A stretch of DNA of 64,000 nt from contig CM064712.1 in NCBI GenBank assembly GCA_032717465.1, forward strand, positions 23,732,910 to 23,796,909, in the 5' to 3' direction. Below, in pieces: positions 54,888 through 64,000 of the stretch; positions within the stretch are counted from its first letter, which is position 1; each line of letters starts with the position of its first letter. The position numbers and the translations under genes are program-made. The notes beneath the pieces are model-generated. The model searched no databases. It saw nothing but the letters and a program-made list of their open reading frames with translations, and had not been told where the DNA came from. The stretch comes from Coenobita brevimanus (taxonomy: Eukaryota > Arthropoda > Malacostraca > Decapoda > Coenobitidae).

Positions 54888-56475
54888 CTAAATATGGTTG
54901 ATCCTGTTTTAAGGTGTTTGTAATACATCCCTAATAAAATAAAAAGGAAAAAAAATCCAAACTTTCCCCCCTCTCTGTCATTGCCCCTCTCCCGACATCC
55001 TCCTCCATCCCTCTTTCGTACCCTTTCCTGTCCTAGGTCATTCCCTTCTCTGCCCTCCAAATCAATCAACCCTCCCCGCTGGCAAACATCGTCCATCCCC
55101 CCCCCCCCGCCGTAGAGTAGCGACTGTCTGTCAATGTATCACTATCCCGTATCCAAGCATCACGTCGTCAATCGTCATCGCGGCGTGAGGGCAGCACCTT
55201 ACAATGTCACCTCCATCACATTGTTGCCTGTCATCGCCGCGCGAGACACTAAACAGGTGTACCTAAAAAAAATACAAGCGTTGAGGCCTATAGCTTCTAT
55301 TTGGATCAGAAACAGACAAGATTTTATTCAGGATTAGAGACTAAATATGAAAGAGGTGTGGCAAAGCCTCTACTACTTCGTATGAGGCTGGTACGTGCCG
55401 TCCCTGGCTCAGTTACACCCCACATCGCTCAGACGCTCAACCCCGCAGCGTTAGGGAGGCAACTGAGGTTCCGGGTTCGTCGTGACGAACCCGGAGCCTC
55501 TTCGTGAGAGATGTATTTGATAAATGAAAAACATGCTAAATACAGCAAATAAAAGAAATTTGCCCAATTACTTCCAAATTAACAAAGCAAATACACAAAC
55601 TTCCTTCCTAATATAAATTCTACAACCAGTCAGCGTCCTCATTGTACTAAGATTTTATGCCTTGTCAATCCCATATATATGTAAAAAAATGTTTTAAAGA
55701 TAATTTAGTGTAAAGACATTTTATCTCAGAGCTGCACCAGTAACAGGCAAGAGGTCGACAGGAAATTAAATCTGTGCTATTATATATTTCTTCAACAAGA
55801 AAGGCAGTTATATATCTCTTATAGCATATAAAATATAGCCAACAATTATTGGCCGCAACAGCTTAAGGGTTTTGTGCAATATCACACCGTTATATCTATA
55901 AAAAAAAAAAAAAAAAAAATTAGCTAAAAAAAAAATCAACTCGGCTTAAACCAGCGATGTTAGCGAGCCCGAAAAGTTACCAGACATTTCTAGTAGTATT
56001 ATTATTTTGGAACGATTTCGGTGCTACTCAAAGGTACTGAGAGAGGAGTTCATACTAGTTCTTCTATAATTTAATGCTCAACGACGCTAGTATACCTTTT
56101 TTTTTTTTTGCCCATAATTTCAAATACACTAGCTTTTCATGAATCAAAATGCATGCAAATATGACCATATGGCAATACGAGTTGGCGGCCGGTCCATTCA
56201 AAACACGTTCTCAAAGTTCATTAACATATTTCCGCTTGATTACTGTAAGTTAATGCTTCTACAGTGTATAATGATGTGGTAAGACATATATAAACGCTTC
56301 TGAGATGAGTTAAATGTGAGTTTGAAATGATGTACACTACAAATAAAGAGATTTTGTTGCCACTCATTCACGTTTTCTCACTCTTTGTTATGTTCATTCA
56401 TACTTGTTTTTAAATTTACCCGTTACGGCATTGTTTACGTTACAGGCCTTTAAATTCATTCATTCTAGAGTTTAT
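54886..56475. other. Unique sequence with a strong hairpin
   Basis: C-run at 55097-55108 and A-runs at 55900-55930. Perfectly placed hairpin at 55465-55500 (separate entry). No gene recognised; 55134-55507 has moderate GC but no domain. Confidence 0.5.
55465..55500. repeat. 17-bp inverted repeat, 2-nt loop
   Basis: gaggttccgggttcgtc, gt, gacgaacccggagcctc: the arms pair at 16 of 17 positions. It could form a cruciform. Origin unknown; the word ggttcgtc resembles a tRNA T-arm but no tRNA is formed. Confidence 0.85.
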
Positions 56476-56479
56476 ACTT

Positions 56480-57180
56480 CATTCAAGAAAAAAGAAATGC
56501 GAGAGAAAGAAGAAAGGAGAAAGAAGAGAAGAAATGACAGAAAGAATGGAGAAAGAAACGAGAAAGTAGAAGAAGGAGAAAGAAGGAAAGGAATAAAGTG
56601 AAAGGAGAAAAAAGAAATGGAAGAAAGGAAGAAATGATGAGAAAGAAAGAAGGGGGAAAAAAGGAAATGAAAGGAGAGAAAGAAAAAAGTGGAAGAAAAG
56701 AGAAAAAAAGAAATGGAAGAAAGGAGAAAGAAGAAATGAGACGAAATGAAGAAACAGGAGGGAAAAGAAAGAAGAAAAAAAAGCAAATAGAAGAAAGGAG
56801 AAAGAGAAAATGAATGACAGAAAGAAAAGAGAAAGAATAAAACAGAAGAAAGATGAAAATAGAAAAAAGAAAGAAGAGGAAGGAGGAAGAAGAACAGGAG
56901 GAGGAGGAAGAAGAGGAGGAGGAAGAAGGAGGAGTAAGAACATGAGGAGGAGGAATGAGGCAGAAGAGGAAGCGGTATAGGAAGAAGGGGAAGAGGAAGA
57001 GGAAGGGAAAGAGAAAGAAAAAGTAATGACAGACGAAGAAGAGACCATTGAGGAAGAGGAAGAAGGGGAAAAGAAGAGGAGGAAGGGGAAGAAGGGAAAA
57101 AAAAGAAAAGGAAGAGGAAGAGAAGGAAGAGGAAGAACAAGAGAGGAAGACGAGGAGGAAAAGAGGAAATGAAAGAGGAA
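56480..57180. repeat. Polypurine tract (~700 nt)
   Basis: Almost only A and G on the plus strand (gaaagaagaaaggagaaag words). Ser/Phe/Leu-rich minus frames and Lys/Glu-rich plus frames of up to 300 codons are compositional by-products. Confidence 0.95.
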
Positions 57181-57475
57181 GTGCCCCATCTCCTCTCCTT
57201 CCTTTTCTCCTCTTCTTCATCAGACTTTTCCTTTCCTGCCCCTTCTCCTCCCCTCTTTCCTTTCTTTGTTTTCCTCCTTTTTTTTTTTTTTATTATTAAT
57301 GCATTCTTTTTCTGCCCCTTCTTCTCCCATCTTTCCTTGCTTCTTTCCTTTCCTCTTTTTTTTTTTTTTTTTTTCATTAATACATTTCGTTTCTGTCCCT
57401 TCTGCCATCTCCCAGTCTCCTCTCCCTTTCACCAGTCTCGTTCCCTCCCCTTACCTGTACTGGCATGTCCTCTAC
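57181..57475. repeat. Polypyrimidine tract with two ~105-bp units
   Basis: Polarity flips at 57180 to C/T-rich. The segment tttttattattaatgcattc (about 57283) and tttttcattaatacatttcg (57370) start two related units, each followed by tctgccccttct words. Confidence 0.85.
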
Positions 57476-59009
57476 TGGTTTTAGTTAATTTGGCAGCTTT
57501 TGACAGATCTTCATTTATATGGTGTTTGCAATACCTGAAAGCTTGTTAGGCTATACTCTTCAGGGAGAGCCCAACCCTTGCTGTATGGGGCTACTCTTGG
57601 ATCAATATTATTATATTCTTTGGGCAACTTACTTCACTCCAGTTACCTCCATATTCACTTACCTCAGGCCTTTGCTGGTTCCGCCTTTATATTATTTTGT
57701 AGTATTTCCAACCTCCCGTCACCCTTCAAAGAAATACAGGTAATATATTACAGTAGACCAGTTGGCCCACACTAGGCAGCTCCCACACAAGTGTGACTAA
57801 GTAAAAGAATGTCATACTCCCACTGGTTGGGGAGACATCCAGACACCGTTCCTTACCAGTTTATTTCTGCATATACATATCAGTGTTACCCTGTTTATGG
57901 TCACAAACTGCCACCATTCATACATCAGTAAGAGAAAGAAAGAGTTGTGTAAGGTCAGCAAAACCCATCACTGGGCCTCAGGTGCTGGACTGCCTCCTGT
58001 GCTAAACACCACTGCCCACTACTAACGAAGGCTCTCTCATTTACCTGATCTATTATCCCTTCCCTGCTTTCTTGTCTACAGGAGCATATTGGCAGCAGAT
58101 CATCATCCTCCTTTCAGGGGATGCTGACCACCAGTCCCCTGAGTTCATATCTAGCTGAGTGAAGTGAAAACAATACATGAAGCTAAATACTGAAGGATTT
58201 AATCAAACACTCAAGTTAAATGATGCCATCCTTTTTCTGAAGGAGTCTCCAAACTGAGGTGAGCCATGCTACTGTACACATGGCTTGTATTCTCATCAAT
58301 TAAGCAAGCTCCCTAGCCCTTAGCTAGTTATTTTTGGATACAGCGGGGTAATAAGATTTTGTACATTTTTTAGGAAGGGTATGGTGATATTTGAATTATT
58401 TAAATAACATACAAGACGACAGCAAGGGGTAATAAGCATCTGGTAGCACTCATGACTGGAATGTCACTCAGCAATACTGAAGAACTTCGGCCTATCAGAA
58501 TTCTTTCATTCCCCAGAATGCATCTCTCTGGAACTCACTTCTCCAGAGTTGTTTCCCTCCGAACTTCAACCCACAGCTGTTCAGGTCCAACTGTTACAGA
58601 AGTTTTATGAATGGAGGACACCAGGAATCTGGTGTATGGGTTAGTTTTTTTTATTTGTTTTTCCTTCCTCTGTTCTGTTATTAAAAAAAATAAAATAAAA
58701 TAAATTGCCTGGGAAGAGGTGTTAGGGAGTTGCCTTAACTGACGAGAATACAGGCCTTGATTTAAAAAACTGGCTAAGCACTGAGTCAAGAGAAGAACAT
58801 AACTGAGCATAACTGAGGAAGGCTGGCAGACAAAAACACAGACTGGCAGAACACAGCACATAAAGAACATAACAGAAGAAGGAGGCAGAAAATGCACATA
58901 AACACAATATGACACTGACAGAACACAGCACATAAAGAACATGGAAGTGTGGCTACAAAAACCTGCAAGAACAAAGAACGTAACTATGAACATGCAAGGT
59001 TAACTGCAA
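57476..59009. other. Unique sequence, no gene recognised
   Basis: 57519-57775 has overlapping open frames with hydrophobic residues but no recognisable domain. Around 58840-58945 agaacacagcacataaagaa occurs twice, 70 nt apart. No gene supported. Confidence 0.45.
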
Positions 59010-59132
59010 AAAGGCTGTGTGAGCTGGGAGCAGGGCAATGAAATGGCTAGGGACAGGGCGACATGGAGGCAATTTGTTTGTGGCCACCCCTGACGGGATC
59101 AAGATGTCTGGCAATAGATAGATAGATGAACA
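59010..59132 (+). mobile_element. LINE end with (GATA)n tail
   Basis: gtgagctgggagcagggcaa, gggacagggcgacatggagg, tttgtttgtggccacccctg, gatgtctggcaatagataga: the last 120 nt of the family. Confidence 0.88.
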
Positions 59133-59462
59133 ACAAACATGCAAATTTAACTGCAAAAGCTTGGCAAAACAAAACAAACAAAAAACATGGAAGGATACCT
59201 GCAAGAAATTGGAAAAACAAAAAGCATATGAAGGGAAAACTTAAGGTAGGTTAGTCCATGCTAGGCTGCTCCTGTAAGTGACTAATCTATAAGCGTAAGA
59301 TGTAAACAGCAAAGAAAACTATCACACGAGTGGATGGTGCAACCCACAAAAGGCCACATTATGAGTTGTATGGCAGGCACTGTAGCTCCTTTTTGTTAGT
59401 GATTTATCTTTCTTTTTGCAACTCAGTATTCTCCTGCATCATTGCCTTTTATTATTAGTTAC
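59133..59462. other. Unique spacer
   Basis: A/C-rich, no feature. Confidence 0.5.
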
Positions 59463-59668
59463 ACAGAGGGGAAGAGGGAGGGGGAGATCGAGGATGAGAT
59501 GGAGGGATGGAGTGGAGAGGTATATGAGAGAGGAAAGTGTGAGCTGGGAGCAGGGCAGTGAAACGGCGGGGGACAGGGCGACATGGAGGTGATTTGTTTG
59601 TGGCCACATGGGATTAAGGCGTCTGGCAATAGATAGATGGATAGATAGATAAATAGATATATAGATTA
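59463..59668 (+). mobile_element. LINE end with (GATA)n tail
   Basis: Slightly longer than the copy at 59010: begins at gaggggaagagggaggggga (GRGRGRPRMRW region) and ends gcgtctggcaatagatagat with a variable GATA/GGATA tail. Confidence 0.9.
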
Positions 59669-60035
59669 GTTGCATACAAAAGGATGCTGAGATGCAATAA
59701 GGATGAATCACAGAGATGTGTTAAGTCTGCAAAAGCCACTCTTCAGTGGGAATTAAAAACAGTTCAGTGGGAGTTACAAAATAAACATTCCACGTTTATT
59801 TATACCTTGACGGCATACCTTCGAGATGGGAAATTCGCCTCTTGATATCTTAGGTGTGAGGCGCTTTACCTGCCACTGTCAGGCTGCATCAGATGGCACG
59901 GGTCTTCTTGGGCCGCAGTTCAAGGGGCCTGAACGACTTCTGTGGGTGGAAAATTCTGAGTTAATACTGCATAGTTTTCAGCCAATGGAACAGGGTTATT
60001 CCTACAACATGGATAGTCATTGGCCTCTGGTTGCT
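59669..60035. other. Unique spacer
   Basis: No supported feature. Confidence 0.5.
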
Positions 60036-60041
60036 TCCTCC

Positions 60042-60042
<1 letters not shown>

Positions 60043-60080
<38 letters not shown>
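60043..60080. repeat. (CA)n microsatellite
   Basis: 38 nt of CA, immediately before the CR1-like fragment. Confidence 0.95.
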
Positions 60081-60082
<2 letters not shown>

Positions 60083-60217
60083 AGCAATACATGGCACTTG
60101 GAATTTAATGTGGACAAGTGTCATGTAATTAAGTTTGGTAAAAGTGAGGAAAGACCAGATTGGGATTATAAGTTGGGAAGATCAACCCTACACACATCAG
60201 AAAGAGAGAAGGACCTA

Positions 60218-61169
<952 letters not shown>

Positions 61170-61808
61170 TAGGTGTGATCATCAATAACAGACTATCTCC
61201 GGCTGACCACATCAGTGAGAAGGTACATAACATGTATACACTGCTTGCAAATATGAGAATAACATTCACATACATAAATGAAGACATGCTAAGAAGGATA
61301 ATAACATCATTCATCAGGCCAACCCTGGAGTATGCATCAGTAGTCTGGAGTCCTCATCTCAAAAAAAAACATAGACAAGATTGATAAAGTACTAAGGGCC
61401 GCTACAAGATGGATACCAAGCTTAAGGGATCTAAGCTACGAAGAAAGACTAAATAAACTGAATCTACCAACACTACAGGAGAGAAGGAAAAGAGGTGACA
61501 TGATTATGCTATATAAATGCATATCAGGGAAGGAGAAAATAGACATAAATGATTACTTAACCTATGGGGAAGCATCAGCAAGAGGACACTGCAAAAAACT
61601 GCATAAGAAGAGAGGTGATAAAGACGTAAGGAAATTTAGTTTCCCAAGTAGAGTAATTGATCAGTGGAATGCACTACCGAATGAATCAGTGTGCCAAAAC
61701 AATGAATAGATTTAAGGATATGTACGATAAATATGGTTTAAGACACGGGACAGTACGAGCTTGACTCATTCCTGTAAAGATACAATTAGGTAAGAACACT
61801 TAGGTAAG

Positions 61809-61851
<43 letters not shown>
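61809..61851. repeat. (CA)n microsatellite at LINE tail
   Basis: About 40 nt of CA continuing the LINE tail. Confidence 0.95.
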
Positions 61852-61854
<3 letters not shown>

Positions 61855-62153
61855 TAACTCGTGACTGCTCTCTCTCTCTTTTTCTCTCTCTCTCCGTCTG
61901 TCCTTCACCTTTTCTCCCTTACACCATGTCAACGCCAGCCTTAGTGCCACACAGCCAGGGTGGGCCTTGATGCTACTGCTCCTTCCCTACCTTCCTTCCT
62001 TCCTACCTTCCTTCCCTTCGTATTTCTTTTCAGGAACGGTCCCCTTGTGACTCCCAGAACGGTCCTTGGTTTCTGACTTGCGTATAATTCCGGAACGGCC
62101 CTACTGACCTCTCATGCCACAGCCTCTCACACCTCACAGCAAACTGACCCTAA

Positions 62154-62156
<3 letters not shown>
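61852..62156. other. Spacer with CT runs
   Basis: ctctctctct near 61869 and ccttccttccttcc near 61990; no gene. Confidence 0.6.
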
Positions 62157-62194
<38 letters not shown>

Positions 62195-62232
62195 ATCCTT
62201 TATACTTTCTTTTAATCTAAGTTGGTTCTTAG

Positions 62233-62268
<36 letters not shown>

Positions 62269-62646
62269 AGGAAAACAGATGGGAAATACTGTATTTTATG
62301 ATTTTCAGGTAATATTTACAAAACCAAAAATGAAAGGAAGAGGAATGGAAAGACGAGAGGAGGAGACGGAGGAGGGAAGTGAAAAGTGGGGAAGGAGGGT
62401 GAAAGGCTGAAGGAAGAGTGGGAAGGAGAGAAAATGGAGATGGAGGGAAGAAGGGATAAAGGAGGAGGAGGAGAGGGAGGGAAGGAGGGATAAAGGAGAG
62501 AAGAGAAGGAGGAGAGGGAGGGAAAGGGATGAAGAAAAGAATGAAGAAGGAATGGGAAGGAAGGTAGGAAGACGAGGAAAGAAAGAAGGAAGAAGGAAAG
62601 TGGGAAGACGAGGAAGGAAAGAAGGAGAAAGAAGAAGGAAGGTAGG

Positions 62647-62718
<72 letters not shown>

Positions 62719-62728
62719 CATCGACACA

Positions 62729-62790
<62 letters not shown>
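62157..62790. repeat. Microsatellite cluster: (CT)n, (GA)n, purine tract, (CA)n, (GA)n
   Basis: CT 62157-62193; GA 62236-62266; purine-rich 62322-62645 (gaaggagg words); CA 62648-62714; GA 62734-62788. Frames are by-products. Confidence 0.95.
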
Positions 62791-62793
<3 letters not shown>

Positions 62794-63326
62794 TGGGGTG
62801 GGGGTGATGGCAGGTGTTGGTGAGGTCAGGGTGCGCCCGGTGCGGCGTGGAGGTCAGTGTCGGTACAGCAGTGTGTGAGGTAGGGTGCGCCGCTCCCCGT
62901 CCCCCTCACCCATCCCGCGTGCCTGTGTTTACCTGCCCTATAAACCACCATCATAGCTTGGTTTATACATGACGGAAGTAGGCCACTGCCACACCTGCAA
63001 TGCTATGGCCTGGCTGCTAAAATAACATCTATTGCATTTTGTTCCTGCCGACGACACCAGTTTATTGCAGCTTATTTCAGACATATCGTAGTGAAGGGGT
63101 TGCATACACCCATGGGCACTTCACATGGATTAATAGCCACTACATTACTGATTAATTATCTTATGTACAAATTAAGTCTAGGAATACAGCATATTAGACA
63201 TATAAATTTATACAAGTATCGGAAGAACAGATTGATGTAGTGCATGTTAAAGAGAAAATATAGTTTTGTTAAGGATCAACTCATTTCTTACAGAGTGTTT
63301 GGCAAGTGTAACAGTAATAATGATAA
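62791..63326. other. Unique sequence, no gene recognised
   Basis: Moderate GC at 62800-62940 (gcgcccggtgcggcgtggagg), then AT-rich. No promoter or exon that I can support. Confidence 0.5.
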
Positions 63327-63358
63327 TCTGGCAATAGATAGATAGATAGATAGATAAT
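63327..63358 (+). mobile_element. Minimal LINE end with (GATA)n tail
   Basis: Only tctggcaatagatagatagatagata remains, the extreme terminus of the (GATA)n-tailed LINE family. Confidence 0.65.
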
Positions 63359-63740
63359 TATCACAGAAGCTGCCTTGAAATCAGTCTAATGTGAAATGTG
63401 TCTGCGTGATAAATAGTAAAGAGTAAAGATGTTAAGGCAAACGAGAAGATAATAAAATTATTTGATGAATCAGTACACACGGAAAAACATATGTCAAGAG
63501 AATAGACACATGTAGATCTGAACCCTTTCATGCCAAGGAAGTAACTTTTATATATTTGCGCTGGTGGCTAAGGTGTCTAGTAATTTTTTTGGAGTAAAGG
63601 AGTTAATGCAGGATGTACCTAACTCCTCCTGAGCGAAAAGTTTATGTGAAAGTGAACCAAATCGTCCGGAGAAAGCATGAATAAAACACAAAATACATCT
63701 GACGAAGCCAGTGAGAGACAAAACACCACTATTTGTACAA
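63359..63740. other. Unique sequence
   Basis: A foldback-family unit (gtgaaccaaatcgtccggag) near 63652. No gene. Confidence 0.5.
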
Positions 63741-63744
63741 CACA

Positions 63745-63965
63745 CTCCATTGCTGATGTGTGTTGCAGCTGTTGTTGTGCTTCTGATGGGAGATTACTGC
63801 AGTATACACACCGTGATACCACAATGCAGATGTGTGTTGCACCTGCTGTTGTACTTCTGCTGTAAGAACATTGCAATCAACGCTACGAGGTACCACAATG
63901 CAGATGAATGTTGCAGATGCTGTGCTTCTACCGTGACATCATTGCAAATAACACGTCGTGATACC
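63745..63965. repeat. ~73-bp tandem repeat, three units
   Basis: gatgtgtgttgcagctgttg (63757), gatgtgtgttgcacctgctg (63829) and gatgaatgttgcagatgctg (63902) start three units sharing accacaatgcag and tgcttct words. Gradually diverged. Confidence 0.85.
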
Positions 63966-64000
63966 CGTGATGTAAGTACCTGATGACATGTAACACCTAC

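Noticed and set aside
56472..57377. A 301-codon minus-strand frame and overlapping Ser/Phe/Leu frames
   Set aside because: All minus frames of a polypurine tract are open; composition explains them.
57519..57775. Possible membrane protein exon
   Set aside because: Two overlapping hydrophobic frames end near a CAG/GTAATA site, but there is no recognisable domain, no partner exon and no reason to prefer either frame.

Overview
This is eukaryotic, repeat-dominated DNA. Evidence: very long (CA)n, (GT)n, (GA)n and (ATC)n microsatellites, several families of 5'-truncated non-LTR retrotransposons, tRNA-headed SINEs, short inverted-repeat DNA elements and splice-site-bounded exon-like blocks. There are no operons, Shine-Dalgarno sites or compact genes. 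The style (microsatellite load, jockey-like and CR1-like LINEs, a LINE family with a (GATA)n tail) suggests an arthropod and most likely a decapod crustacean; this is an inference from style, not from a marker gene.

Layout. 1-3.4 kb: pyrimidine minisatellite, CA microsatellites, a SINE end, a candidate small three-exon gene (1556-2437, + strand) with a polyadenylation signal, and a degenerate tandem repeat with a palindrome. 4.1-5.5 kb: 37-bp satellite. 6.4-15.8 kb: a nearly continuous belt of tandem repeats, including a 5.8-kb G-rich array built of two long duplicated blocks. 16.7-21.6 kb: mostly unique, with a chain of exon-like modules on the minus strand (one pair joins in phase behind a signal-peptide-like start) and a complete SINE. 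22-30.6 kb: a decayed RNase H-bearing LINE, a segmental duplication carrying 30-bp minisatellites, and a jockey-like LINE whose endonuclease and reverse transcriptase are nearly intact. 31-38.3 kb: foldback repeat, SINEs, decayed LINEs including a reverse transcriptase with an embedded PHD-finger-like zinc cluster, and a diverged 160-170 bp satellite. 39-42.9 kb: two exon-like blocks around a pogo/Tigger-like MITE and a LINE. 43.6-49.3 kb: more LINE ends and ATC/CA arrays. 49.3-60 kb: gene-poor, with microsatellites, a hairpin element and a 700-nt polypurine tract. 60-61.8 kb: a CR1-like LINE split by a 952-bp inverted-repeat element that left a TA duplication. The end is microsatellite-rich.

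The only long protein-coding sequence with clear homology is transposon reverse transcriptase. Host gene content is limited to short exon predictions that need transcript evidence. Most long open frames in the window come from stop-free simple repeats.
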